From: Candidatus Falkowbacteria bacterium S5_I03
Lineage (GTDB): Bacteria; Patescibacteriota; Patescibacteriia; Patescibacteriales; UBA12465
Length of the DNA: 64,000 bases
Reading direction: 5' to 3'
NCBI GenBank assembly: GCA_019248265.1
Contig: JAEHGX010000005.1
Location: forward strand, 1-64,000
Shown here: in pieces, positions 9,944 through 19,259 of the stretch
How positions within the stretch are numbered: the stretch's first letter is position 1
Layout of the letters: every line of letters starts with the position of its first letter
Made by a program: the position numbers and the translations under genes
The notes under the pieces: model-generated
Told to the model about the DNA's origin: nothing
Database searches by the model: none
The model's input: the letters and a program-made list of their open reading frames with translations, nothing else

Positions 9944-11071
9944 ATGTGGAAAATTAAATTCCAAAAAGCGGAAATATTAATTGTCGCCTTTATTGTTTTG
10001 GGCAGTTTTTTCATAATCAGCCGCTACCGATATTTGGCTGATGATTTTCAACAGTACGGTTCAGAAGTTTTAAGTAATCATCAAGCCATTCTTAGCTCCC
10101 AGACGCAATGGCGGCTGCCGGAAAATGCGCCGGCCGATAATGATTTGCGTTTTTATTTTTTTGGTGATTTGATGTTAGATCGGCATGTTGGCGAACGTTT
10201 AGCTGGCCAGCCGCTTTCTTATTTGTTATCCAATCTTGACGGCGCGAATAAGTTTTGGGCGGAAGCCGATATCGTCGGTGCTAATTTAGAAGGAGCGGTT
10301 ACCGATAATGGTGCCCATTATGCCCCGGCTAATGCTTATGATTTTGCTTTCCCGCCGGAGAGGATTGCCGAGCTTAAGGCGTATGGATTTAATTATTTTA
10401 CTTCGGCCAATAATCATTTTAGCGATCAGGGGCAAATAGGGGTTGAAGAAACTAGAAAAAATTTAAGCGAGCTTGGTTTTAATTATAGCGGCTCAACTGA
10501 CGCTAAAATCGATGAATATTCTCGAAAAGACGTTATTGTTTCGAATCAAAAAATAGCGATGATCGGCTTATCGATGGTTTATAATGATTTTGATTTGGAG
10601 GCAGCGGAAAAATTAATTGAAACAGCCAGTCTGGAAACTGATTTAGTAATTGTTAACATTCATTGGGGCACCGAATACCAGCATCAGTTTAGTAAGCATC
10701 AGCAGAATATCGGGCGGTCTTTAATTGAAGCTGGCGCTGATGCGATTATCGGCCATCATCCGCACGTCGTTCAGGGAATGGAGATTTATCAAGGAAAACC
10801 CATTTTTTATTCTCTAGGAAATTTTATTTTTGATCAGTATTTTTCGGAAGACACGCAAGAAGGTTTGAGCGTTGGTTTAGAAATCAGTCCGGCGACTACT
10901 ACTATTTTTTTCCAGCCCCTAAAGTCGGAAAAAGCCGCGCCGCGTTTGATGACGGCGGTTGAAAAAACAAAATTTTTGGAAAAATTTAGCAGTTGGTCGC
11001 AAGCCGATTCTGATTTAGAAATGAAAATCAAATCCGGTCGGATTGATTTAACAAGAAACTCTAATCAATAA
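9944..11071 (+). CDS. CapA family protein (metallophosphoesterase-like fold)
   Basis: Resembles PGA_cap/CapA proteins, linked to poly-gamma-glutamate capsule synthesis or export. One N-terminal transmembrane segment (about 10-26) anchors it; the conserved motifs follow: FFGDLMLDRHVG, GANLEGAVTD, FTSANNHFSDQG, VNIHWGTEYQ, IIGHHPHVVQGMEIYQGKPI and SLGNFIFDQ. Length 375 fits. No capB or capC ligase genes are nearby, so the substrate may differ from poly-glutamate. The helicase gene starts 4 bp downstream. Confidence 0.9.
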   Translation: MWKIKFQKAEILIVAFIVLGSFFIISRYRYLADDFQQYGSEVLSNHQAILSSQTQWRLPENAPADNDLRFYFFGDLMLDRHVGERLAGQPLSYLLSNLDGANKFWAEADIVGANLEGAVTDNGAHYAPANAYDFAFPPERIAELKAYGFNYFTSANNHFSDQGQIGVEETRKNLSELGFNYSGSTDAKIDEYSRKDVIVSNQKIAMIGLSMVYNDFDLEAAEKLIETASLETDLVIVNIHWGTEYQHQFSKHQQNIGRSLIEAGADAIIGHHPHVVQGMEIYQGKPIFYSLGNFIFDQYFSEDTQEGLSVGLEISPATTTIFFQPLKSEKAAPRLMTAVEKTKFLEKFSSWSQADSDLEMKIKSGRIDLTRNSNQ

Positions 11072-11075
11072 ATAT

Positions 11076-14000
11076 ATGTTGGCAGATTTTAAAAAATTGA
11101 ATCAAGCGCAACAAGCGGCGGTTTTGCATGAAGATGGCCCGCTTTTAATTGTGGCCGGTGCTGGTACCGGAAAAACTACGGTTTTGATTAATCGCTTGGC
11201 GTATTTGATTTTAGAAAAAAAAGTTAATACGGATGAAATTTTGCTTTTAACTTTTACCGAAAAAGCGGCCGGCGAAATGGAAGAGCGCGCCGATAAAATC
11301 ATGCCTTACGGTTATGTTGATTTATGGATTAATACTTTTCATGGTTTTTGCGAGCGAATTTTACGCGACCATGCTTTAGAAATCGGTTTAAATCCCGGCT
11401 TTAAGCTTTTAAATGAAACCGACCAGTGGGTTTTAATCAAGAAAAATTTATCCCGATTTCAGTTGGATTATTATCGTCCGCTCGGTAATCCGACTAAGTT
11501 TATTTCGGAACTTTTAAAACATTTTTCCCGCCTGAAAGACGAAAATATCAGCCCGGAAGAATATCTAAAATACGTTGAGGATTTGGAATCCGATCAGGAT
11601 GGGCGTTTAAGCGGAAAAAAGTTGTCCAAGAAAACAAAGGTTAAAGTTGTTTCTAAAATTGATGGCGCTGCTGACGATGATGACGGTGAAGAATTAGAAA
11701 TCACCAGGCTTAAAGAATTAGCCGACGCTTATCATATTTACAATCAATTGTTATTAGAAAATAATTATCTTGATTTTGGAGCTTTGATTTTTTATGCCAT
11801 TAAATTGTTTACTGAACGCCCCAACTTATTAAAATATTATCGTCAGAAATTTAAATATATCATGGTTGATGAATTTCAGGATACTAATCTGGCGCAGTAT
11901 AAATTAGTCCGCTTGTTAGCGGCTCCAAATAATAATTTATTGGTCGTCGGCGACGATGATCAAGCGATTTATAAATTCCGCGGCGCCTCCATTTCTAATA
12001 TCATGCAATTTAAAGAAGATTACCCGCAAGCTCAAGAAATAGTCTTAACTGAAAACTATCGTTCGCGCCAGGAAATTCTGGACCGTGCGCATAAGTTTAT
12101 TAGCCATAACGATCCCAATCGCTTAGAAGTAAAACTAAAAATAGATAAACACCTTTTAGCCAAGGGAGCGGTTAACAAAAATAAAAAAATTGAACCGGCG
12201 GTTAAGTTTTTTAACTTTGACACTCAGGACGAGGAAGTTTCTTTTGTCGGAGGCCGTATTAAAAATATTTATGAGGAAAAAATCGCTCAAGGCGAAGAAA
12301 TCAGCTGGTTAGATTTTGCGATTTTGGTCAGAGCCAACGATACGGCCGACGCTTATGTCAAAGAGCTGGGGCGCTTAGATATCCCTAATCAGTTTATGTC
12401 TTGGCGTGGCCTGTATTATAAGCCGCTCGTGCTGGACGTTCTCGCTTATTTTCGATTATTGGATAATTATCATGAATCGGCGGCGCTGTTTCGCGTTTTG
12501 AATATGGAAGCTTTTAAAGTTTCTCATTTTGATTTAGTGGCTATTAATAAAATTGCCGTCCGCAAAGTCTGGTCGCTTTATGAAGCTTTAAAAAATATTG
12601 ATTTAATCCAAGGCATCAGTTCGGCGAGCGTTTCTAATATTAAAAAATTGTTAAAATTAGTCGAGGCGCATTCAGCTTTAGTCGCTAATAATAAGCCGAC
12701 AAAAATATTTTTGCACTTTGCTTATGATTCCGGCTTGTTGGAGAAAATGGATAGAAATCGAGATTTGGAGTTATTTTCCTATCTTAACCAGCTTTATCAA
12801 AAAATGAGAGCGGTAGAAGACAGTAATGCTGATGTAAAATTGAAAGATTTTTTAGAAGTCATCAATTTAGAATTGGAAGCGGGAGAGACTGGTTCTTTAA
12901 AGCTGGATTTTGCGGATAATGAAACAGTGAAAATTATGACCGTTCACGGCGCTAAGGGTTTGGAATTTAAATATGTCTTTATCGTTAATTTGGTTGATAA
13001 AAAATTCCCGACGATTGCGCGCAGTGAAAAAATTTCTATCCCCGACGCTTTAATCAAAGAAAAAGTCGTTCCCGGCGCCGAAGCTCATTTAGAAGAAGAG
13101 CGTCGTTTATTTTATGTAGCCGCCACTAGGGCGAAAGAAGAGCTATATCTCACCAGTGCCAAGGATTATGGATTGCTTCGAGAAAAAAAACCGTCTCGGT
13201 TTATTTTGGAAATGGGAATTGAGTCAGAAATTTCGGATCAAATACAGTTAAGCCGCCGCAATGAGTTTCTAAAAGACGTCCACTTATTAAACGTTGAAGA
13301 TCCATTGCCGTTAAAATCTAAAAATCCGGAAGAGCTTTATCCGTTGCCGGAAAAATTTTCCTTTTCGCAGTTAGCGGCCTTTGCCACTTGCCCCCTGCAG
13401 TATAAATTCGCTTTTATTTTGAAGATTCCCGCCGCTTCCGATAAGGCTTCTTTAATTTTCGGACGGGTCCTGCATAATACCCTATATAATTTTTTATTGC
13501 CGATTTTAAGCGAGACCAAGAAAATTCAGGCCAGTCTGTTCGCTGATGAAAAGGCATTGCCAAAAACGGAAGACCCGATAACTATTAAAAGATTAACCGC
13601 TCTTTATCAGGAATTTTGGCAACCAGATGGTTATAAGGATAAGGAGGAGCGTGCTGCTTATTTAGAAAAAGGGCGCTCAGCTTTAAATCGTTTTTTGACC
13701 GACTATCAAAATAACCCGCCGGCCGAAATTATCTTTTTAGAAAAAAAGTTTTCTTTTAAAATTGGCAACGATGTTATTAAGGGGACTATGGATAGAGTCG
13801 ATCGTTTAGCCGACGGCAGCTTAGAAATTATTGATTATAAAACCGGTAAAAGCAAAACTAAATTAGAATTCAAAGATAAACGCCAGCTTATTCTGTACAA
13901 AATATTTTTGGAAGAATTTTTAGGTGAAAAAGTAAGCCAGCTGAGCTATTATTATTTGGAAAGCGGTGAAAAATTTTCTTTTAATGCCACCGAGAAAGAT

Positions 14001-14129
14001 ATTGAAAAATTAAAAACGGGCGTGATGGCGGAAATCGCGGCTATTAAAAGGCGTGATTTTACACCATCGCCATCGCCGATGTGTGAATTTTGTGATTTTA
14101 GGACGATTTGCGAATTTAGACAGGTTTAG
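11076..14129 (+). CDS. UvrD/PcrA-type helicase fused to a RecB/AddB-type nuclease with Fe-S cysteines
   Basis: Superfamily 1A helicase with C-terminal PD-(D/E)XK nuclease. Walker A is AGAGTGKTT (about 27-35), Walker B is VDEFQDTN (about 264-271), and motif VI-like VAATRAKEELYL lies near 680. The nuclease core is GTMDRVDRLADGSLEIIDYK followed by a QLILYKI helix. Four cysteines, C772, C1003, C1006 and C1012, match the spacing of the AddB iron-sulfur staple. The protein probably resects or repairs DNA ends on its own; no addA, recC or recD partner is in the window. It lies between capA and ruvB, each gap under 20 bp. Confidence 0.92.
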   Translation: MLADFKKLNQAQQAAVLHEDGPLLIVAGAGTGKTTVLINRLAYLILEKKVNTDEILLLTFTEKAAGEMEERADKIMPYGYVDLWINTFHGFCERILRDHALEIGLNPGFKLLNETDQWVLIKKNLSRFQLDYYRPLGNPTKFISELLKHFSRLKDENISPEEYLKYVEDLESDQDGRLSGKKLSKKTKVKVVSKIDGAADDDDGEELEITRLKELADAYHIYNQLLLENNYLDFGALIFYAIKLFTERPNLLKYYRQKFKYIMVDEFQDTNLAQYKLVRLLAAPNNNLLVVGDDDQAIYKFRGASISNIMQFKEDYPQAQEIVLTENYRSRQEILDRAHKFISHNDPNRLEVKLKIDKHLLAKGAVNKNKKIEPAVKFFNFDTQDEEVSFVGGRIKNIYEEKIAQGEEISWLDFAILVRANDTADAYVKELGRLDIPNQFMSWRGLYYKPLVLDVLAYFRLLDNYHESAALFRVLNMEAFKVSHFDLVAINKIAVRKVWSLYEALKNIDLIQGISSASVSNIKKLLKLVEAHSALVANNKPTKIFLHFAYDSGLLEKMDRNRDLELFSYLNQLYQKMRAVEDSNADVKLKDFLEVINLELEAGETGSLKLDFADNETVKIMTVHGAKGLEFKYVFIVNLVDKKFPTIARSEKISIPDALIKEKVVPGAEAHLEEERRLFYVAATRAKEELYLTSAKDYGLLREKKPSRFILEMGIESEISDQIQLSRRNEFLKDVHLLNVEDPLPLKSKNPEELYPLPEKFSFSQLAAFATCPLQYKFAFILKIPAASDKASLIFGRVLHNTLYNFLLPILSETKKIQASLFADEKALPKTEDPITIKRLTALYQEFWQPDGYKDKEERAAYLEKGRSALNRFLTDYQNNPPAEIIFLEKKFSFKIGNDVIKGTMDRVDRLADGSLEIIDYKTGKSKTKLEFKDKRQLILYKIFLEEFLGEKVSQLSYYYLESGEKFSFNATEKDIEKLKTGVMAEIAAIKRRDFTPSPSPMCEFCDFRTICEFRQV

Positions 14130-14144
14130 TTAGACTATAATTAT

Positions 14145-15164
14145 ATGCCAATAGAAGAACGCTTAATTAGTCCGATTGGGAAAAAGGGGGAAGACGCCTT
14201 AGATTTATCTTTGCGCCCTAAGTTTTTGGCGGAATATATCGGTCAGGAAAAAGTAAAACAGAATTTAGAGATTACGATTGCGGCTGCCAAAAAAAGAACG
14301 GAGCCGATTGAACATATTTTGCTTTATGGTGCTCCGGGACTCGGTAAAACAACCTTAGCGCATGTCATCGCCAATGAAACGGGGGCGAATATTAGAGTTA
14401 CCTCGGGGCCGGTCATTGAAAAAACAGGCGATTTAGCGGCTATTTTAACAAATTTAGAAGAGGGGGATATCTTGTTTATTGATGAAATACATCGCTTGTC
14501 TAAAACGGTGGAAGAAATTCTTTATCCGGCGATGGAGGATTATGCTTTGGATATCGTCATGGGTAAGGGCCCGAGCGCGCGGACTTTAAGACTAGATTTG
14601 CCAAAATTTACTATTATCGGCGCGACTACGCTGGCCAGTTTATTATCGGCACCGCTACGCGATCGTTTCGGGATTACTCATCATTTAAATTTTTACGAGC
14701 CTGATGATATTGAACAAATTATTTCCCGCAGTGCCCGTATTTTAAATATTGAAATTAATGATGAGGCCAAAAAAGAAATTGCTAACAGAAGCCGAAGAAC
14801 GCCGCGTATTGCCAATCGCCTATTGAAGCGGGTTCGCGATTACTGTGAAGTTAAAGGCGATGGTCGAATTACTTTAGAACACTGTTTAGAGGCGATGAAG
14901 ATGTTGGAAGTTGATAGTTTGGGTTTGGATTTTATTGACCGCCGCATTTTAGAAACAATTATTCATAAATTTAAGGGCGGGCCAGTCGGTTTAAACACGC
15001 TCGCCGCCGCCACCGGCGAGGAAGCGGATACAATTGAAAATATGTATGAGCCTTATTTAATGCAGCTCGGATTTTTAGACCGCTCGCCGCGCGGTCGGAT
15101 TGTTACAGCTCTAGGTTACGAACATTTAGGTCTTAAGCCGGCCGGGCAGGATAAGCTGGTTTAA
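14145..15164 (+). CDS. ruvB: Holliday junction branch migration helicase RuvB
   Basis: AAA+ motor that drives branch migration with RuvA. Walker [10 protein letters not shown] is at 62-70, Walker B DEIHRL follows near 113, the sensor region is [11 protein letters not shown], and the C-terminal winged helix contains DRRIL and SPRGR. 339 residues is typical. ruvA and ruvC are not in the window. It starts 15 bp after the helicase-nuclease gene and is followed 2 bp later by a membrane protein gene. Confidence 0.97.
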   Translation: MPIEERLISPIGKKGEDALDLSLRPKFLAEYIGQEKVKQNLEITIAAAKKRTEPIEHILLYGAPGLGKTTLAHVIANETGANIRVTSGPVIEKTGDLAAILTNLEEGDILFIDEIHRLSKTVEEILYPAMEDYALDIVMGKGPSARTLRLDLPKFTIIGATTLASLLSAPLRDRFGITHHLNFYEPDDIEQIISRSARILNIEINDEAKKEIANRSRRTPRIANRLLKRVRDYCEVKGDGRITLEHCLEAMKMLEVDSLGLDFIDRRILETIIHKFKGGPVGLNTLAAATGEEADTIENMYEPYLMQLGFLDRSPRGRIVTALGYEHLGLKPAGQDKLV

Positions 15165-15166
15165 TT

Positions 15167-15766
15167 ATGTTCTTATTAGATTTTATTGAAAGCCATAAAA
15201 TATTTTTAGGAATAATTTCCTCAGTGATTGCGGTCGTCGCTTATATACCATATTTTCAAGATATCTTCAGGGGTAAAACTAAACCGCATATTTTCTCATG
15301 GTTTACTTGGGGTTTATTGGGAGGGATTACTTATGCGGCGCAGATTATAAAAGGAGCTGGAGCTGGCTCTTGGGCAAATGGACTAACTGCTTTAATTTGT
15401 TTAATTATCGCCGTCTTGTCTATTACTCGCGGAGAGAAACAAATTACTTTGACCGATAAACTATCTTTTAGTGGAGCAATTTTAGCTTTAATTCTTTGGG
15501 CCTTAACTAAAAATCCTTTGACGGCCGTTATTTTAGCCTGTCTCATTGATACCTTGGCTTATGTGCCTACTTTTAGAAAAGCTTATAGCAAGCCCTTTGA
15601 AGAAACTCTGCCCGCCTTTATAACTACTACTGTCGGCATCATCATCAGTTTATTTGCTCTTGAAGCCTATAGCCCGACAACCTGGCTTTATCCAGCTGTT
15701 CTTGTTTTTTCAAATAGTATTTTTATTGCCATGCTTTTAATAAGAAGGAGACTGATAGAAAGATAA
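15167..15766 (+). CDS. PQ-loop-like multi-spanning membrane protein
   Basis: 199 residues, about six or seven hydrophobic helices. Two similar segments, AYIPYFQDIFRGKTKPH near residue 25 and AYVPTFRKAYSKPFEE near residue 130, suggest an internal duplication related to the PQ-loop/SemiSWEET fold, in which a conserved proline follows a small-residue helix. The substrate is unknown. It is packed between ruvB (2 bp) and queA (3 bp). Confidence 0.65.
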   Translation: MFLLDFIESHKIFLGIISSVIAVVAYIPYFQDIFRGKTKPHIFSWFTWGLLGGITYAAQIIKGAGAGSWANGLTALICLIIAVLSITRGEKQITLTDKLSFSGAILALILWALTKNPLTAVILACLIDTLAYVPTFRKAYSKPFEETLPAFITTTVGIIISLFALEAYSPTTWLYPAVLVFSNSIFIAMLLIRRRLIER

Positions 15767-15769
15767 AAT

Positions 15770-16342
15770 ATGAAAAATTGGAAAACCTCAGATTTTTTTT
15801 ATAATTTGCCGCCGGAATTGATTGCGCAAAAACCGCTGCGACCGCGAGACCACTCGCGGCTTTTAGTCTTGGATAAAAAAACGGGTTTTATTCGCCATCA
15901 GCATTTTTATGATATTGTCGATCATTTAAACCCGGGGGACTTGCTGGTGCTTAATAATTCTAAAGTTTTTCCGGCAAGATTAATTGGTAAGAAAGAAGCT
16001 ACTCAGGGACGAGTAGAAGTTTTTTTGCATAAGAAAGAGGCGCGTGATATCTGGGAATGTTTAATCGGCGGTCGTGTTAAAGTCGGATTAATTATTATTC
16101 TATCACCGCGTTTAAAAGCGGAAATAATAAAGGATAATAACGACGGTACTTGGCAGCTTAAATTTAATTTGAGTGATAATAAATTTTTTACGGAAATTAA
16201 TAAAATTGGACAAGTTCCTTTGCCACCCTATATTAAGCGCTCCAAACAACTGGCCAGTGACAAAAATAATTACCAAACAGTTTTTGCCGATAATCATAAA
16301 TTTTGTTTCCCTTTATCCTCGGGATTGGTATTAAATACTTAA
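15770..16342 (+). pseudogene. queA: S-adenosylmethionine:tRNA ribosyltransferase-isomerase QueA, N-terminal half only
   Basis: QueA makes epoxyqueuosine in tRNA from preQ1 and SAM. Residues 1-174 match the family well: FFYNLPPELIAQKPLRPRDHSRLL, GDLLVLNNSKVFPARLIG, and GQVPLPPYIKR. The normal protein is about 340 residues. Homology ends at YQTVFAD, exactly at base 16290-16291 where the inverted repeat starts; the remaining 16 codons are translated from the repeat and end at a chance stop. The gene is therefore broken by the junction, not by gradual decay. Whether a full copy exists in the organism cannot be told from here. Confidence 0.93.
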
Positions 16343-16391
16343 TATTACTAGTTCCATATCTTCTTGGGGAAGATCTTTTTTGGAAATTTTT
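16291..16391. repeat. Right arm of the exact 101-bp inverted repeat
   Basis: Exact reverse complement of bases 1-101. On the minus strand it contains the end of the MBL gene, the 33-bp spacer and the first seven bases of ndk, then switches abruptly into queA in the opposite direction. Confidence 0.97.
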
Positions 16392-16975
16392 AATTTTTCT
16401 TCATAGGTCGGTTTGAGACCTAATTCTTTAATAAATTTATCAACCGGGTCAATATCCATTTTCAAATCCGGGGTTTTATAATGCATCGGAATTACAATTC
16501 GCGGTTCAATTTGCGAAATCACTTCAACCGCCGCTTTGGCGTCCAGCGTATATTTTCCACCGACTGGAATTAATAGAATGTCGGTACCTACCAGCTTTTC
16601 GAGCTGAGTGCTATCTAACGGCCCGCCTAAATCTCCCAGATGAGCAATAGAAACATCATCCACTTCCATTCTATATATAATGTTACCGCCACGCTCAGAG
16701 CCTTTTTTATCGTCATGAAAGGAGTCAATTCCTTCTACTAAAACACCTTTAAAATCGTATTCGCCAGCACAATCTATTACAAATGGATTACCGCGTAAAG
16801 CCCCGGCATTATTATGGTCATCGTGATCATGAGAAATAGTTACAATATCGGCTTCAAAATTAGGAACTTTTAAACCGGTATTTTTGCCATAAGGATCCGT
16901 CACGACCGTTACGCCTTCGGGGCCAATTTTGTCTTGAATTTTAAAGCAGGAATGTCCTTGCCAAGTGATAATCAT
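16331..16975 (-). CDS. MBL-fold metal-dependent hydrolase (UlaG-like)
   Basis: Metallo-beta-lactamase fold, 214 residues, of the UlaG/YtkL-like type that is often annotated as L-ascorbate-6-phosphate lactonase-like. It starts MIITWQGHSCFKI, the metal motif is H49-x-H51-x-D53-H54 (SHDHDDH), with IDCAGEYDF, AHLGDLGG and a late IPMHYKTP. The true substrate is unknown. Its last 60 bases lie in the inverted repeat; the duplicate tail at window start reads into ndk. A strong promoter lies 35-40 bp upstream. Confidence 0.9.
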   Translation of the reverse strand: MIITWQGHSCFKIQDKIGPEGVTVVTDPYGKNTGLKVPNFEADIVTISHDHDDHNNAGALRGNPFVIDCAGEYDFKGVLVEGIDSFHDDKKGSERGGNIIYRMEVDDVSIAHLGDLGGPLDSTQLEKLVGTDILLIPVGGKYTLDAKAAVEVISQIEPRIVIPMHYKTPDLKMDIDPVDKFIKELGLKPTYEEKLKISKKDLPQEDMELVILSI

Positions 16976-17016
16976 ATAGGTATTACAATAAAAACGGGCT
17001 GTATAACCCTAAAATT

Positions 17017-17045
17017 ATTATAGCAAACGGAATGTCCGCGGTCAA
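17017..17045 (-). promoter_or_regulatory. Strong sigma-70-type promoter for the MBL hydrolase gene
   Basis: On the minus strand: TTGACC (17045-17040), 17-bp spacer, TATAAT (17022-17017) preceded by TGC. The predicted start of transcription near 17010 gives a leader of about 35 nt. Confidence 0.8.
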
Positions 17046-17100
17046 CCGCAGATAACAGTCATCAAGCAATAAATATGGGCTAATTATTGACTAATTTGGC

Positions 17101-17137
17101 AATAAAAAGAAGCCCCAACTTTTGCAAGAGGGGCTTC
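17101..17137 (-). terminator. Rho-independent terminator of the secreted protein gene
   Basis: An 8-bp perfect stem (17109-17116 with 17130-17137) is followed on the minus strand by TTTTTATT. It lies 29 bp beyond the stop of the gene at 17166-18161. Confidence 0.9.
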
Positions 17138-17165
17138 GAAATACATTGCCTACTTAGGAGTAGAC

Positions 17166-18161
17166 TTACCTGGAGGTTGGACGCTTAAAATCCATGATTG
17201 TGATGTCGTTACGGCTAATGGAGATATTTTGCTCCTTGGATTTACTACTGGTCATCAGCGGCTTGTTAGAATCATCAACTAACAGGATTAAAATAGCTTG
17301 AACCGGCAAACCATCCGGACCTTTGTATTGGATTGGAAGAATATTCCAACCAATATATAAATCCAAACGAGTCGGAACATTATCCGAAACAACTTTGCCG
17401 GAAGAAGCGCCTTCAGCGATAATAAACGGAAATCCTAATTTGGAAACGATGACCTTTTTGGTCAGTTTGCCGTCATTGGCTTTCATAATGTTTTCTGGTT
17501 TTATTTCCAGAACGTCTTGTCCTTCGACAATAATCTTATCAACGATGGCCCAGGTATAATTTATACCATTTTTAGTGGAAGCATCTTCCTTTTCTTCCAT
17601 TAACAGGGCGGGAAACATTATTTCCCCAGTTTTAAGGGTCGCGCTGCGGCCAGACTGTTGTCCGGAGGCCAGAGCTAAACCACGGAAAGGTTCCGAGGGA
17701 ACAAAAAGGCTTTGTCCTTTTAATCCATTTTTTGGCTTAACAGTCGCATAACTCCACCAGTCATCAGGACTCTGAGCCTGGTTACCGGAAATAGCGGTGC
17801 CGCCAAAATCAGCAGTAGCTCCTTTTGATTGGGTTGTTTCCTCATCCGCAGAAGAAGCGTCTGGCTGGTCGTTGTTAGCTGGATCAAAATCCTTCAAAAC
17901 GATTCTGCCTTTAGTCACCCGGCGTGCAAGATTAACTGATTCTTTAAGAACCAATCCATCGTAATAAGCCAATGAGAATTGACCAACGCCGCCTTTGACG
18001 ACAATAGAGAGCTCTTTAGAAGCGCGGGGGTTGATAATTTGTTCATCAATCAGGATCTTTTTGGCGGTTGCATTAGCCACCAAAACATTTTGTTTTTGAG
18101 CCCACGAGCTCATCGGAAATAAAATTCCTAACAACAAGAAAAACAAGATACTTTTTTTCAT
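17166..18161 (-). CDS. Secreted protein of unknown function
   Basis: 331 residues with a clear Sec signal peptide (KKSILFFLLLGILFPMSSWA, cut after A-Q-like site near residue 21); no lipobox cysteine. The mature part begins with a beta-rich region (about 25-90), then an acidic Ser/Asp/Gln-rich linker (about 95-130), then a larger beta-rich domain. I recognise no family. It is monocistronic, flanked by a terminator and an AT-rich upstream region. Likely exported or surface-associated. Confidence 0.75.
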   Translation of the reverse strand: MKKSILFFLLLGILFPMSSWAQKQNVLVANATAKKILIDEQIINPRASKELSIVVKGGVGQFSLAYYDGLVLKESVNLARRVTKGRIVLKDFDPANNDQPDASSADEETTQSKGATADFGGTAISGNQAQSPDDWWSYATVKPKNGLKGQSLFVPSEPFRGLALASGQQSGRSATLKTGEIMFPALLMEEKEDASTKNGINYTWAIVDKIIVEGQDVLEIKPENIMKANDGKLTKKVIVSKLGFPFIIAEGASSGKVVSDNVPTRLDLYIGWNILPIQYKGPDGLPVQAILILLVDDSNKPLMTSSKSKEQNISISRNDITIMDFKRPTSR

Positions 18162-18281
18162 GATTTCTACTATTTTAAGGTTTAAAAATTTTTAATGAAC
18201 TATAAAGTTTGAGCCAAAATAAAAACATTTTGACCCCTAACTATATCATTCTTATCTAATTTTGTCAATATTTTATAAATA

Positions 18282-19142
18282 CTACCTAATTTCAGCCAAA
18301 ATATCTATCGTATCATCTATATCGGTGCGCTGAACCTCAATCCCCATAATTTCCGCTCTATCTAAAACCTCTTGATTAGGGTGCCCAAAACGATTATCTT
18401 TTCCCGCCGAAATTATCATTTTTTGCGGTCTAACCGTCTCCAAAAAAGCTTCCGTATTAGAAGTCTTGGAGCCATGATGTGAAGCTTTAAAAATATCCGC
18501 ATGTAAATCAAAACTACTTTTTATTAACGCGCTTTCTGCCTCCGCTTCATTATCACCGGCAAATAAAAATTCATAATCAGCGCAATCTAATTTGGTCGTC
18601 AAGGAATTATTTCCGTTATCCCCAATATTTAAACTAGCCGGATTTATAAAAAACAAATCGCAATAATTATCCAAACGCAAAGTTCCGATAGTTTTTATAT
18701 TTATAAGCGGCAAATTTAATTTTTTAATTTCTTCTTGGAATATGGCAACTGCCGATGAAGAAATAGCTGAAGATACAAAAATAATTTTACCGACCCGATA
18801 ACGTTTTAAAACTTCAACTAATCCTATTATGTGGTCATCGTGAAAATGACTAATGATAATATAATCTAGCCGGCGGATATAAAAAGGCAACACTTCTCCC
18901 AAGCGATACAGAATCAAATTATCCGGCCCGCCATCAATTAAAATATTTTTATTGCTTGGTGTTCTAACAAGAGAGGCATCTCCCTGACCGACATTAAAAA
19001 AATAAACGCGCAAAAAATTTCCCCTTACTGAAAAGATAAATAAAAAAATGCCGAACAATAAAATAAATACAACAATAATTAAAAAATATTTATTTTTTCG
19101 GCGGCGCGCTATTGTTTTATCTTTTTTAAACATATATTCCAT
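18282..19142 (-). CDS. ComEC-like MBL-fold protein, membrane-anchored
   Basis: Resembles the C-terminal metallo-beta-lactamase domain of ComEC, without the channel part. A basic N-terminus is followed by one transmembrane segment (about 20-38), then RVYFFNVGQGDASLVRTP, metal motif H99-x-H101-x-D103-H104, FAGDNEAEAE, KASHHGSKTSN and the GHPNQEV end. It probably acts outside the membrane on a nucleic acid or phosphoester, by analogy with ComEC's nuclease role. I chose ATG 19142; TTG 19154 and ATG 19133 are alternatives. Confidence 0.85.
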   Translation of the reverse strand: MEYMFKKDKTIARRRKNKYFLIIVVFILLFGIFLFIFSVRGNFLRVYFFNVGQGDASLVRTPSNKNILIDGGPDNLILYRLGEVLPFYIRRLDYIIISHFHDDHIIGLVEVLKRYRVGKIIFVSSAISSSAVAIFQEEIKKLNLPLINIKTIGTLRLDNYCDLFFINPASLNIGDNGNNSLTTKLDCADYEFLFAGDNEAEAESALIKSSFDLHADIFKASHHGSKTSNTEAFLETVRPQKMIISAGKDNRFGHPNQEVLDRAEIMGIEVQRTDIDDTIDILAEIR

Positions 19143-19175
19143 TATAAACAACAACGCCTAAATGCGCCCTAAAAA

Positions 19176-19207
19176 CAAAAACCATCCTGATTCCGCAGGA
19201 CGGCCTT
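19176..19207 (-). terminator. Rho-independent terminator of the histone-H1-like gene
   Basis: On the minus strand an 8-bp stem with one G-U pair and a 6-base loop (arms about 19185-19192 and 19200-19207) is followed by TTTTTGTTTTT. Confidence 0.75.
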
Positions 19208-19259
19208 TGTATAATTTTTAAATTGATAAAATCTATTAAAAAATAATAAATTTTAAAAA

